A stretch of 64,000 bases of DNA, taken from the NCBI GenBank assembly GCA_044352985.1, contig JBILCU010000003.1, forward strand, positions 1-64,000, given 5' to 3'. Source of the DNA: JADJDM01 sp044352985. Its GTDB lineage: Bacteria; Bacteroidota; Bacteroidia; B-17B0; Aurantibacillaceae. Of the stretch, positions 8,538 through 17,189 are shown piece by piece; within the stretch, counting starts at the first letter, position 1, and each line of letters starts with the position of its first letter. The notes under the pieces are model-generated. The model ran no database searches. It was not told the DNA's origin and saw nothing but the letters and a program-made list of their open reading frames with translations. Made by a program: the position numbers and the translations under genes.

Positions 8538-10343
8538 ATGTACATAGGTAACTGGATTTTTTTAGCGTTCACTTTAATTTCATTCGTTGGGTTATATAAA
8601 ATTTTTGAAAAAACCGGAAGAGATACCTGGAAAGCATGGGTGCCTTTTTTAAATTATTACGAATGGCTCAAATTACTTGAACGTCCATGGTGGTGGGTTT
8701 TTTTAATGATTGTTCCTGGTGTAAACATTTTAATGTATTGTGTGTTGAGTTTTATTACGGCACAATACTTTGGAAAACGTAAAGCAATGGATTTAACACT
8801 TGCGGCTTTTCTTCCATTTTTTTATCCCATCTATTTAGGGTTTAGTACTGGCGAAAAATTTAAAGGAATTGATGATATTAAAAATCTAAAAGGTGGCTTT
8901 ATTAAAACATGGTTAGATCCGCTCATATTTGCCATTATTGCCGCATCCATCATTCGTACTTTCTTTTTAGAAGCATTTACCATACCAACATCATCTCTCG
9001 AAAAATCCTTAATGGTTGGTGATTTTTTATTTGTAAATAAATTTGCATACGGAGCTAAAACTCCGCAAACACCTTTGGCATTTCCACTTGCTCATCACAC
9101 CATGCCATTAATTAATAAAAAATCGTATCTAGAATGGATTCGTTTGCCTTACTATCGTTTGCCGGGTTATTCCAAAATACAAAACGGAGACATCGTGGTA
9201 TTTAATTATCCCGATGGTGATACAGTGGCATTAAATTATCAGAATTTTAGCTACTATCAGTTAATCCGTGAAATTGCCCGTGAACAAAAACAAATGTATG
9301 CCGGAGATTCGGCACTTTTGGCAAAAATTAATGATAAGGAATTATACAACAGTGCCCGACAATATGTTTGGTCGAACCCACAACAGTTTGGTGCAGTGGT
9401 TGCTCGCCCGAAAGACAAACGCGAACATTATGTGAAACGCTGCGTGGCAATTGCCGGCGATAAATTAGAAATTAAAGACGGAGAAATTTATATTAATAAT
9501 GTAAAACAACCTTTCCCCGAAAATGCACAGCATCATTATTTTGTAAAGACAAAAGGATTTTTGTTCGGTAATGAAATTGCCAATAACGGAGAGGTAACAT
9601 TGAGTAATGAAAAGTTGCTTGATAGATATGATATTTATGTTACCGAAGGAAACATTTATGCTGAAAGCAATGACACTGTTGTGTATGAATTGAACATGCC
9701 GGCAAATGTTGCTATAGAAATAAAACAATTACCCGAGGTGATTTCGATTGAACGAAAAATTGAACCTAAAAATCAGCGTGATGAACGTATTTTTCCGCAC
9801 AATAAAAATTTTGCCTGGAACAACGATAATTTTGGCCCGTTTGTTCTTCCCAAAGCAGGCTCAACTGTTTCCATTGATACCACAAACATTGCCTTGTATT
9901 TAAAAATTATGAATACCTATGATGGCAACCATAATGTAGAATTAAAAGGCGATAAGATATATTATGATGGCTCACCAATAACTTCTTACACCTTTAAACA
10001 AGATTATTACTGGATGATGGGAGATAACCGACACAATTCAGCTGACTCAAGAAGCTGGGGTGTTGTGCCTTTTGACCATGTGGTGGGTACACCTGTTTTT
10101 GTATGGTTCAGTATGAAAGATCCTAAAAACAATCCTGTTTCCGGAGAAGGATATCTTTCTTCCTTAGTTAAAAATTCAAAAGAAGGAAAATACAGATGGG
10201 AACGTTTCTTCTGTTTTGTAGATAAAGACGGTTTATCAAAATCTTACTTCCTTCATTTCCTAATTTCAGGAATTGCGGTCTGGGCATTCTTTAAATTCAG
10301 AAAAAGAAAACAATTAAAAAAAGAAACAGCCGATAAAAAATAA
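8538..10343 (+). CDS. lepB: Signal peptidase I with extra N-terminal membrane domain
   Basis: A 601-residue inner-membrane Ser/Lys protease that removes signal peptides after Sec or Tat export. Residues 1-125 add several membrane helices of the DUF5684-like kind found on Bacteroidota signal peptidases. The peptidase starts near residue 128 with a further helix. The catalytic Ser153 lies in IPTSSLEKSL, and the general base Lys300 lies in HYVKRCVAIAGDKLEI. The box E motif is GDNRHNSADSRSWG. Between Lys300 and box E there is a large insert of about 170 residues, as in relatives. A final C-terminal helix (FLHFLISGIAVWAFFKF) is followed by a basic tail. It lies 5 bases before the thiolase start. 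Confidence 0.93.
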   Translation: MYIGNWIFLAFTLISFVGLYKIFEKTGRDTWKAWVPFLNYYEWLKLLERPWWWVFLMIVPGVNILMYCVLSFITAQYFGKRKAMDLTLAAFLPFFYPIYLGFSTGEKFKGIDDIKNLKGGFIKTWLDPLIFAIIAASIIRTFFLEAFTIPTSSLEKSLMVGDFLFVNKFAYGAKTPQTPLAFPLAHHTMPLINKKSYLEWIRLPYYRLPGYSKIQNGDIVVFNYPDGDTVALNYQNFSYYQLIREIAREQKQMYAGDSALLAKINDKELYNSARQYVWSNPQQFGAVVARPKDKREHYVKRCVAIAGDKLEIKDGEIYINNVKQPFPENAQHHYFVKTKGFLFGNEIANNGEVTLSNEKLLDRYDIYVTEGNIYAESNDTVVYELNMPANVAIEIKQLPEVISIERKIEPKNQRDERIFPHNKNFAWNNDNFGPFVLPKAGSTVSIDTTNIALYLKIMNTYDGNHNVELKGDKIYYDGSPITSYTFKQDYYWMMGDNRHNSADSRSWGVVPFDHVVGTPVFVWFSMKDPKNNPVSGEGYLSSLVKNSKEGKYRWERFFCFVDKDGLSKSYFLHFLISGIAVWAFFKFRKRKQLKKETADKK

Positions 10344-10348
10344 TTTCA

Positions 10349-11554
10349 ATGAAAGAGGCATTTATAGTAAACGGAGTTCGCACTGCAATTGGAAGTTTCG
10401 GTGGCACTTTATCAAGTGTAAGAGCTGATGATTTGGCAACATTTGTTTTGAAAGAACTGATGAAAAAAAATCCCGATGTTAATTGGGAAGAAGTTGGCGA
10501 TGTGATTATGGGTTGTGCCAATCAGGCGGGCGAGGATAACCGTAACGTTGCACGAATGGCTACGTTACTTGCAGGTCTTCCTGTTTCTGTTCCTGCGCAA
10601 ACGATTAATCGTTTGTGCGCATCTGGCTTATCTGCAGCCATGGATGCTGCTCGCTACATTCAATGCGGCGATGCTGATTTAATGATTGCATCAGGTGTAG
10701 AGAACATGACGCGTGGACCTTGGGTTTTATCAAAAGCATCTGCGCCTTTTGGTAGAGATCAGCAACTATTTGATACGAGCTTTGGCTGGAGATTCATTAA
10801 TCCCGCGCTGAAAGAAGTTTACGGCACTGAAGCTATGGGCGAAACTGCTGAAAATGTTGCTGAGTTGTATAAAATCAACCGCGATGATCAAGATAAATTT
10901 GCTTTATGGAGTCAGCAGAAAGCAGCAAAAGCAATGGAGAGCGGAAGATTGGCAAAAGAAATTGCAGGGATTTCTATTCCCCAAAAAAAGGGCGATGCTT
11001 TGCTTTTTGATAAAGATGAATTTGCAAAACCAAATTCCAGTTTAGAAACTTTAGCTAAACTTAAACCGGCATTTAAAAAAGATGGAACTGTTACTGCAGG
11101 TAATGCTTCCGGATTAAATGACGGCGCGGCTGCTTTATTATTGGCTTCCGAACAAGGTTTGAAAAATAACAATTTAAAACCCATTGCTAAAATCATTTCA
11201 GGTGTGGCGCACGGCGTTGAGCCACGCATCATGGGAATTGGACCGGTTGAAGCAGCTAACAAAGCATTAAAAAAAGCTGGATTAACTTGGGATAAAGTTG
11301 ATGTGCTGGAACTCAACGAAGCATTTGCTGCACAGGCATTGGCTTGCACACGTAGTTGGAATTTAGCAGATGATGATGCACGCATCAATCCAAACGGTGG
11401 TGCAATTGCATTAGGTCATCCTTTGGGAATGAGTGGCGCACGAATTTTAAATTCTGCGGCAATTACATTACATCAAACCAATAAGAAAATTGCTGTAGTT
11501 ACCATGTGCATTGGTGTTGGTCAAGGTTATGCATTAGTGATTGAGAGAGTGTAA
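10349..11554 (+). CDS. Acetyl-CoA C-acyltransferase (thiolase)
   Basis: A 401-residue thiolase that cleaves 3-oxoacyl-CoA with CoA, or condenses two acyl-CoA units. The nucleophile Cys90 is in NRLCASGLSA, His357 is in GHPLGMSG, and the second Cys387 is in MCIGVGQG. All three catalytic residues are present and the length is standard. The pattern resembles PcaF/FadA-type enzymes of beta-oxidation and aromatic degradation more than biosynthetic acetoacetyl-CoA thiolases, but the substrate cannot be set from sequence. No beta-oxidation partner genes are next to it. Confidence 0.92.
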   Translation: MKEAFIVNGVRTAIGSFGGTLSSVRADDLATFVLKELMKKNPDVNWEEVGDVIMGCANQAGEDNRNVARMATLLAGLPVSVPAQTINRLCASGLSAAMDAARYIQCGDADLMIASGVENMTRGPWVLSKASAPFGRDQQLFDTSFGWRFINPALKEVYGTEAMGETAENVAELYKINRDDQDKFALWSQQKAAKAMESGRLAKEIAGISIPQKKGDALLFDKDEFAKPNSSLETLAKLKPAFKKDGTVTAGNASGLNDGAAALLLASEQGLKNNNLKPIAKIISGVAHGVEPRIMGIGPVEAANKALKKAGLTWDKVDVLELNEAFAAQALACTRSWNLADDDARINPNGGAIALGHPLGMSGARILNSAAITLHQTNKKIAVVTMCIGVGQGYALVIERV

Positions 11555-11566
11555 ATAATAAATGAA

Positions 11567-11974
11567 ATGAGCGTAAAATCAATATTCATTAACCTTCCAA
11601 TTAATAACCAAGCTAATACTAGGGATTTTTGGTTTAAGCTTGGCTTTTCATTTAATGAACATTTTTCTGATGATAAAGCACTCTGTTTAGTTTTAAATGA
11701 CGGACTAATTTATTCGATGCTTATCACACGTGAATATTTTAGTACGTTTACGAATAAAACTATTTTTGATGGTTCTTCTACTCAGGTTATTTTAGCCATT
11801 CAAGTTGATAGCAGAGAGCAGGTTGATCATATTGTAAATCGAGCTTTAGAAAATGGGGCTTCTCGCTATAAAGAATCCGTTGATCAAGGTTGGATGTATT
11901 ACGATAGTTTTACAGATCTTGACGGACATCAATGGGAAGTGATGTTTACTGATTTATCATTACTGCCTCAATAA
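11567..11974 (+). CDS. VOC family (glyoxalase-like) protein
   Basis: A 135-residue protein with the paired beta-alpha-beta-beta-beta layout of the vicinal oxygen chelate fold: SIFINLPINNQANTRDFWFK with FSFNEHF in the first half, and VDHIVNRALENGASR with the closing FTDLDGHQWEVMFTD in the second. The DGHQWEV end is typical of Bacteroidota members annotated as glyoxalase or extradiol-dioxygenase-like. Metal ligands and substrate are not clear. It sits 12 bases after the thiolase and 6 bases before an SRPBCC gene. This pair of small genes is common in Bacteroidota and often of unknown role. Confidence 0.8.
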   Translation: MSVKSIFINLPINNQANTRDFWFKLGFSFNEHFSDDKALCLVLNDGLIYSMLITREYFSTFTNKTIFDGSSTQVILAIQVDSREQVDHIVNRALENGASRYKESVDQGWMYYDSFTDLDGHQWEVMFTDLSLLPQ

Positions 11975-11980
11975 ATTAAT

Positions 11981-12391
11981 ATGTTAGAAAAAATAATAAT
12001 CAAAGCAATCATATCAGCTGATAAACAAAAAGTTTGGGATTATTACACTCAGCCCGATCACATCACAAAATGGAATTTTGCAGATCCAAGCTGGCATTGC
12101 CCATCTGCAAGTAACGATTTAAAAATTGGAGGACGATTTATTGCTCGTATGGAAGCCAAAGACGGAAGTTTTGGTTTTGATTTTGAAGCAGTTTATTCTG
12201 AAATTTCAATGGGAAATAATTTTACTTACGTGTTGGATAAACGAAATGTAATCGTTGAGTTTAAAGAATTAAATAAACAAACTGAAATTACCATTTCGTT
12301 TGATCCTGAAAATGAAAATCCAATAGAATTGCAGAGAAATGGTTGGCAAGCCATTTTAAACAACTTTAAAAATTACACTGAAACAAATTAA
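11981..12391 (+). CDS. SRPBCC / AHSA1 domain protein
   Basis: A 136-residue START-like protein. Its N-terminus, IIIKAIISADKQKVWDYYTQ, and the central GGRFIARMEAKDGSFGFDFE fit the activator-of-Hsp90-ATPase-1-like (AHSA1) family. The C-terminal helix NGWQAILNNFKNYTETN is also typical. The family has a hydrophobic cavity that binds lipids or aromatic ligands; no ligand can be named. It is probably co-transcribed with the VOC gene 6 bases upstream. Confidence 0.8.
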   Translation: MLEKIIIKAIISADKQKVWDYYTQPDHITKWNFADPSWHCPSASNDLKIGGRFIARMEAKDGSFGFDFEAVYSEISMGNNFTYVLDKRNVIVEFKELNKQTEITISFDPENENPIELQRNGWQAILNNFKNYTETN

Positions 12392-12421
12392 TTCATTACG
12401 AAATAATTTTCAAAACCAATT

Positions 12422-12437
12422 TGTAAATCAATTTACA
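12422..12437. promoter_or_regulatory. Perfect palindrome upstream of ruvB
   Basis: TGTAAAT, two bases (CA), then ATTTACA: a 7+2+7 perfect inverted repeat between the SRPBCC gene and ruvB, 92 bases before the ruvB ATG. It has the form of a dimeric repressor site. Which protein binds is unknown; an SOS operator is one possibility because ruvB is often damage-induced, but this motif is not a known LexA box that I can vouch for. Confidence 0.35.
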
Positions 12438-12529
12438 GTTAAATATTAATCGTAAATTATTACCTTTAATCAGTGTTTAGGAAGTTAATTTTATAATTCT
12501 TCATTTAAACAGAATACGAAAGTAAGTAC

Positions 12530-13555
12530 ATGAACGAAAATTTAGATCCAAATGAAGAAAATTTAGGCTCTGCTGAACGCGAGTTTGAACGGGCGCTTCG
12601 TCCTTCTATGTTCGATGATTTTAGTGGGCAGCCTGGTGTAGTGGAAAATTTACGAATTTTTGTAGAGGCTGCTAAACAACGCCAGGAAGCATTGGATCAT
12701 GTATTATTGCACGGCCCGCCGGGTCTTGGAAAAACTACATTGGCCCATATCATTGCAAACGATTTAGGAGTGAATTTAAAAATTACGTCCGGTCCTGTTC
12801 TCGATAAACCGGGTGATTTGGCTGGTTTGCTAACCAATCTAGAACCCTTTGACGTTTTATTTATCGATGAAATACATCGTTTGAGCCCGCTTGTGGAAGA
12901 GTACTTGTATTCTGCCATGGAAGATTATAAAATCGATATCATGATTGACAGCGGACCAAACGCAAGAACAGTTCAAATTAAACTGAACCCGTTCACATTG
13001 GTTGGCGCTACCACCAGAAGTGGATTGTTAACTGCTCCATTACGCGCTCGCTTCGGAATCAATTCCAGATTAAGTTATTACGATGCAAAAACACTAACGG
13101 GAATTGTTGAACGGAGTGCAGGAATTATTAATGTTCCAATAGCAGAAGATGCTGCATATGAAATAGCTCGTCGTAGCCGTGGAACTCCACGTATTGCCAA
13201 TGCTTTGCTTCGTAGAGTTCGCGACTTCGCACAAATTAAAGGCGATGGAAACATTAATATTGAAATTGCACATTTTGGTTTATCTGCATTAAATGTAGAC
13301 AAGAATGGATTAGATGAAATGGATCATAAAATATTAAATGCCATCATTGATAAATTTAAAGGCGGGCCTGTTGGTATTAATACAATCAGTACTGCAGTTG
13401 GTGAGGAATCTGGCACCATTGAAGAAGTTTATGAGCCTTTTTTGATTCAGGAAGGTTATTTAGTGAGAACGCCAAGAGGAAGAGAAACCACTGATAAAGC
13501 TTACAAACATTTAGGTAAAACAATCAGGGGGCAAAGAGGAACACTTTTCGATTAA
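12530..13555 (+). CDS. ruvB: Holliday junction branch-migration helicase RuvB
   Basis: A 341-residue AAA+ motor that, with RuvA and RuvC, moves and resolves Holliday junctions in recombinational repair. Walker A GPPGLGKTT, Walker B VLFIDEIHRL, sensor 1 LVGATTRSG, arginine finger region LRARFGINSRL, and the C-terminal winged helix with NTISTAVGEESGTIEEVYEP and TPRGRETTDKAYKHLG are all present. The length is normal. ruvA and ruvC are not nearby. A palindrome lies in the 138-base upstream gap. Confidence 0.97.
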   Translation: MNENLDPNEENLGSAEREFERALRPSMFDDFSGQPGVVENLRIFVEAAKQRQEALDHVLLHGPPGLGKTTLAHIIANDLGVNLKITSGPVLDKPGDLAGLLTNLEPFDVLFIDEIHRLSPLVEEYLYSAMEDYKIDIMIDSGPNARTVQIKLNPFTLVGATTRSGLLTAPLRARFGINSRLSYYDAKTLTGIVERSAGIINVPIAEDAAYEIARRSRGTPRIANALLRRVRDFAQIKGDGNINIEIAHFGLSALNVDKNGLDEMDHKILNAIIDKFKGGPVGINTISTAVGEESGTIEEVYEPFLIQEGYLVRTPRGRETTDKAYKHLGKTIRGQRGTLFD

Positions 13556-13578
13556 TAGTTTCATTTAAACTAATTTGT

Positions 13579-13586
13579 TATTTTTG
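13579..13586 (+). promoter_or_regulatory. -7 promoter element of panD, very close to the start codon
   Basis: TATTTTTG fits TAnnTTTG exactly, and the panD ATG begins only 8 bases after it. Transcription starting about 7 bases after this element would give an mRNA with almost no leader. A clear -33 TTTG is not seen. Confidence 0.45.
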
Positions 13587-13593
13587 CCGCGCA

Positions 13594-13944
13594 ATGCAAA
13601 TACAAGTTTTAAAATCAAAAATACACTGCGTATCTGTAACACAAGCAGAGCTTGACTATATTGGTAGCATCACCATTGACGAAGATTTAATGGATTCAGC
13701 CAATATGATTGAAAATGAACAGGTACATGTTTTAAATAAACGAAATGGTGAACGAATCATTACGTATGTCATTAAAGGCAAGCGTGGTTCGGGAGTAATT
13801 TGTTTAAATGGACCAGCCGCTTTAAAATTCGAAATTAATGATGTAGTTATAATTATCTCTTATGCTTCGATGAATTTTGATGAGGCTAAAAAATACCGAC
13901 CAATTGTGGTTTTTCCGGATACTGCCACCAATACATTAAAATAA
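13594..13944 (+). CDS. panD: Aspartate 1-decarboxylase PanD
   Basis: A 116-residue pyruvoyl enzyme that makes beta-alanine from aspartate for pantothenate and coenzyme A. The proenzyme self-cleaves between Gly24 and Ser25, seen in YIGSITID; Ser25 then becomes the pyruvoyl group. GPAALKFEINDVVIIISYA matches the conserved GAAARLVQPGDxVII segment with some drift. The stop overlaps the ATG of the next membrane protein gene by one base (TAATG), so the two are translationally coupled, although their functions have no obvious link. Confidence 0.95.
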   Translation: MQIQVLKSKIHCVSVTQAELDYIGSITIDEDLMDSANMIENEQVHVLNKRNGERIITYVIKGKRGSGVICLNGPAALKFEINDVVIIISYASMNFDEAKKYRPIVVFPDTATNTLK

Positions 13945-14960
13945 TGGCATTACATCCAACAACAAAAAAAATTCTTCAATTTATACTTTTATTTTCATTA
14001 GGTTTTTTGTTGATTTGGTTGGTTACCCGTCAAGTTGCAGGTAAAAAAGAAGAAATTATTAATGCATTTAAAAATGCTAATTATTTCTGGATCGCTATTG
14101 CATCTGTAATATCTATTTTAAGTCATGTTCTTAGAGCGCAACGTTGGAATTATCTTTTAAATCCTTTAGGTTACCATTCAAAATGGTATAACTCAAACGG
14201 AGCAGTATTTATAGGTTATTTTGCTAATTATGGTATTCCCAGAAGCGGAGAACTTTCTCGCTGTTCAATTATTGCAAAGTATGATGGTGTTCCATTCGAA
14301 AAAGCTTTAGGAACAGTAATCACGGAGCGTATTATTGATTTTGGGTTACTAATTGTAATTTTTCTGCTATCATTAATTGTTCAGTTTAATGAACTAATTG
14401 GTTTGAGTAATCAATATGTTTTTGAACCACTATCCAAAAAATTAAAAGCATTTAATCAACATCCTGTTTTATTTGGTGCAGTAGTAATTATTCTTTTTTC
14501 AATAGTGCTTTTATTTTATCTGAAAAGAAAAAAAATCAATGCAATGCTAACAGGAAAATTCGGAAACATTATAAAAGGTTTTGCAGATGGATTAACTTCA
14601 GTTAAAGCGGTTAAAAACAAAGCTGCTTTTGTTGGAGCCAGTTTTTTAATTTGGTTAATGTATTTTTTAGCTCAGTACATCACCTTTTTCGCCTTTGAAG
14701 GAACTTCAAAATTAGGGTTTTCGGAGTGTTTAGTAATGTTGTTATTTGGTACATTTGGTGTAATCTTTACTCCCGGTGGCTTAGGTGCATATCAGGCAAT
14801 TTTAACTGGTTTATTATTGTATTATAATATTGATGATGTTACAGCATTTGCTTATCCATGGTTGTTGTGGGTATTGCAGTTAATTGTAGTAGCAATAATT
14901 GGTTCAGTAAGTTTAATAATACTTCCATTTTTAAATAAATCACAAAATGGGACTAAATGA
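13944..14960 (+). CDS. Flippase-like membrane protein (LPG synthase TM / UPF0104 family)
   Basis: A 338-residue integral membrane protein with about eight hydrophobic segments. The family pattern is visible: NGAVFIGYFANYGIPRSGELSRC, then the ITERIIDFGLLI segment, and GTFGVIFTPGGLGAYQAIL near residue 270. It belongs to the lysylphosphatidylglycerol-synthase transmembrane / flippase-like domain family (PF03706). The catalytic domain that makes lysyl-lipid in MprF is missing, so only the transport-type half is here; lipid flipping is inferred, not shown. It overlaps panD by 1 base and the next gene by 14 bases. Confidence 0.85.
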   Translation: MALHPTTKKILQFILLFSLGFLLIWLVTRQVAGKKEEIINAFKNANYFWIAIASVISILSHVLRAQRWNYLLNPLGYHSKWYNSNGAVFIGYFANYGIPRSGELSRCSIIAKYDGVPFEKALGTVITERIIDFGLLIVIFLLSLIVQFNELIGLSNQYVFEPLSKKLKAFNQHPVLFGAVVIILFSIVLLFYLKRKKINAMLTGKFGNIIKGFADGLTSVKAVKNKAAFVGASFLIWLMYFLAQYITFFAFEGTSKLGFSECLVMLLFGTFGVIFTPGGLGAYQAILTGLLLYYNIDDVTAFAYPWLLWVLQLIVVAIIGSVSLIILPFLNKSQNGTK

Positions 14961-15438
14961 AAAACTTTACACAAAGCAGGTAAGCACAGCTGCTTTTTTT
15001 CCAAAATTGAAGTTGCTTAATTTTCATGGTAAAAAGATTGTTTTTACCAATGGGGTATTCGATATATTACATACAGGACATGTAGATTATTTAAGCAAAG
15101 CAAGAGATTTAGGAGATTTTTTAGTGGTTGGATTAAATACTGATGCTTCGGTTAAACGATTAAATAAAGGGCCTGAGAGACCAATTAACAATGAAGTAGC
15201 ACGAGCAACTGTTTTAGGCGCTTTGGAGTGTGTAGATGCCATAATTCTTTTTGATGAGGATACACCCTATGAATTAATAAAATCTATTCAGCCCGATGTT
15301 TTGGTTAAAGGAAGTGATTATGCAGTTGAAAAAATTGTTGGTTATGATGTTGTTATGGCAAAAGGGGGAGAGGTTAAGACAATATTGTTGTCCAATGGCT
15401 TTTCTACTACAAATATCATTAAGAAAATTACAGGATAA
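14947..15438 (+). CDS. D-glycero-beta-D-manno-heptose 1-phosphate adenylyltransferase (RfaE domain II)
   Basis: A 163-residue nucleotidyltransferase equivalent to the C-terminal half of HldE. It joins heptose 1-phosphate to AMP from ATP. The NTP-binding signature TNGVFDILHTGHVDYL is clear, with the HxGH motif as HTGH, and the typical LVVGLNTDASVKRLNKGPER and LVKGSDY segments follow. It is a free-standing protein; the matching kinase gene is 6.4 kb upstream at 7490-8506. Its start lies inside the end of the flippase-like gene (14-base overlap). Confidence 0.93.
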   Translation: MGLNEKLYTKQVSTAAFFPKLKLLNFHGKKIVFTNGVFDILHTGHVDYLSKARDLGDFLVVGLNTDASVKRLNKGPERPINNEVARATVLGALECVDAIILFDEDTPYELIKSIQPDVLVKGSDYAVEKIVGYDVVMAKGGEVKTILLSNGFSTTNIIKKITG

Positions 15439-15504
15439 AAACTCTTAGCTTTTTTTATCATTTATAGAATTATTAATCTTCTAACTTCGTTTCAAATAAA
15501 AAAA

Positions 15505-15939
15505 ATGGATGTAAAAAACTTTTTTAGTCAAGAAGAAAAAAATAAAATTCTGGAAGCAATTCAGCAAGCCGAGAAAAATACGTCTGGTGAAATAAGAGTA
15601 CATTTAGATGCTACTTGTAACTCAAACCCATTAGTTAAAGCGGAGAAGATTTTTAATAAATTAAAAATGGATGAAACTCAACTTCGTAATGGAATCTTAT
15701 TTTATCTCGCGGTAAAATCAAAAGATTTTACTGTGTTCGGCGATAAAGGAATACATGAAAAAGTTGGCGCAGATTTTTGGAATAGTATTACCGAAAAAGC
15801 AGTTAACAAATTTAAGTCGGAGCACTATTGCGACGGATTGGTGGAAGCAATACAAGATTGTGGACAACAATTAAAACACTATTTCCCATTTCAACAAAAT
15901 GATAAAAACGAATTAAACGATGAGATTTCATTTGGCTAA
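15505..15939 (+). CDS. TPM domain protein without signal peptide
   Basis: A 144-residue protein that is almost entirely a TPM (TLP18.3/Psb32/MOLO-1) domain: FFSQEEKNKILEAIQQAEKN, TSGEIRVHLDA, NGILFYLAVKSKDFTVFGDK, and GIHEKVGADFWNSI. No signal peptide or membrane segment is seen, so it may act in the cytosol. Its end overlaps the start of a second, secreted TPM gene by 20 bases. In Bacteroidota this pair is often found beside lemA; lemA is not present in this window. Function is not established. Confidence 0.85.
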   Translation: MDVKNFFSQEEKNKILEAIQQAEKNTSGEIRVHLDATCNSNPLVKAEKIFNKLKMDETQLRNGILFYLAVKSKDFTVFGDKGIHEKVGADFWNSITEKAVNKFKSEHYCDGLVEAIQDCGQQLKHYFPFQQNDKNELNDEISFG

Positions 15940-16711
15940 ACTTCTAATTTTCTTAGTATTTCTACATTTTTCTGCAGTTGTTTTTTCTCAAATTGCAGAT
16001 AGACCGAAACCAGAAAGATTAGTAAATAATATTTCTAAAAATTATAAAAACTTTTTATCCACAGATGAGCAAAAACAACTGGAAGATACTTTAAGAGAAG
16101 TTAGCAATTCTACTTCGAATCAAATTTGCATTGTAATAGCTGATGATTTAAATGGCTTAACAGCTTTTGATTATGCCGCTCAACTTCTAAACAAATGGGG
16201 TGTTGGACAAAAAGATAAAAATAACGGAGTGGTTGTTTTGGTAAGATTGTCTGAAAACGAAGGTGACCGCGACTTAGTTATAACTGTTGGTTATGGATTA
16301 GAAGGAGCGATTACAGATCTTGAAACCAAAAAAATTTCCGAATTTGAAATTATCCCCGAATTTAAAAAAGGTAATTTCCTTAATGGCTTATTAAAAGGTA
16401 CTCGGGCCTTATCAATTGCAGCTAAAGGAGAATATAATGTAAAAGATAAACGAAGAAAAAAATCAAACTGGGCCGAAAAAAATCCTATGTTGCTTATAAT
16501 TATTTTAATTATTCTGTTTTTTGTTTTTTTTGGAAGAGGTGGTGGAGGTTCTTCATTTGGCAGAGGAGGTTATCGTTATCATCGTGGGCCGTATTTTGGA
16601 GGTTTTGGGGGATTCGGAGGCTTTGGTGGAGGTTCTTCTTCAGGAGATGGAGGCTGGGGTGGATTTGGTGGAGGTGCAGGAGGAGGTGGTGGATCAAGTA
16701 GTAAGTGGTAA
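15920..16711 (+). CDS. TPM domain membrane protein with glycine-rich tail (YgcG-like)
   Basis: A 263-residue protein. Signal peptide at about residues 1-24 (ending VVFSQ), TPM domain at about 45-175 (LEDTLREVSNSTSNQICIVI, then NNGVVVLVRLSENEGDRDL and VGYGLEGAITD), a membrane helix at about 190-206 (MLLIIILIILFFVFF), and a C-terminal tail of about 55 residues made mainly of Gly, Ser and Phe, ending in SSSKW. This layout is typical of the YgcG-like TPM family. It overlaps the preceding TPM gene by 20 bases. The role is unknown; the tail may be flexible or may aggregate. Confidence 0.88.
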   Translation: MRFHLAKLLIFLVFLHFSAVVFSQIADRPKPERLVNNISKNYKNFLSTDEQKQLEDTLREVSNSTSNQICIVIADDLNGLTAFDYAAQLLNKWGVGQKDKNNGVVVLVRLSENEGDRDLVITVGYGLEGAITDLETKKISEFEIIPEFKKGNFLNGLLKGTRALSIAAKGEYNVKDKRRKKSNWAEKNPMLLIIILIILFFVFFGRGGGGSSFGRGGYRYHRGPYFGGFGGFGGFGGGSSSGDGGWGGFGGGAGGGGGSSSKW

Positions 16712-16775
16712 GACAATCTTTGCCCGAGTAAAAAAAAATTAATAACTTGCCTTCGTAAATTTTAATGTAGTTACA

Positions 16776-17189
16776 ATGTTTAATAAACCTATGACTAAAA
16801 CATCAGCAACAGAAACACCTTCTGTAAATATTATCGGGGCAGGCACACAAGTAACAGGTGAGATTCAATCAAACGGAGATTTTAGAATTGATGGCCAGCT
16901 AAAAGGTCAGATCACAATAAAAGGAAAATTAGTAATTGGTACATCAGGTAAAATTGATGGCGAAGTTAATTGTCAAAACGCCGAAATTTCAGGTGAATTA
17001 ATTGGTAAAATTAGCGTAAGTGAATTGCTTACATTAAAATCTACATCAAGATTGAACGGAGATATTATTACCGGTAAAATTGCTATTGAACCAGATGCTC
17101 AATTTACAGGAACATGCAGTATGGGAGGAGTTGTAAAAAATATTCAGGTAGATAGTGAGTCAAGAAAAGAAGCCAAAGTCGCCAATTAA
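16776..17189 (+). CDS. Bactofilin (polymer-forming cytoskeletal protein)
   Basis: A 137-residue protein with the right-handed beta-helix repeat of bactofilins (DUF583): NIIGAGTQVTGEIQSNGDFR, then IDGQLKGQITIKGKLVIGTS, then GKIDGEVNCQNAEISGELIG, with short unstructured tails. Bactofilins polymerise without nucleotide and act as membrane-linked scaffolds, often for wall synthesis. In Bacteroidota this gene often precedes atpZ and the ATP synthase genes. Here it overlaps an atpZ-like gene by 35 bases. Confidence 0.93.
   Translation: MFNKPMTKTSATETPSVNIIGAGTQVTGEIQSNGDFRIDGQLKGQITIKGKLVIGTSGKIDGEVNCQNAEISGELIGKISVSELLTLKSTSRLNGDIITGKIAIEPDAQFTGTCSMGGVVKNIQVDSESRKEAKVAN

Noticed and set aside
10912..11388. 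Minus-strand open frame of 158 codons inside the thiolase gene
   Set aside because: The thiolase reading has all catalytic motifs. The antisense product is rich in Ala and Ser as expected for a shadow frame.
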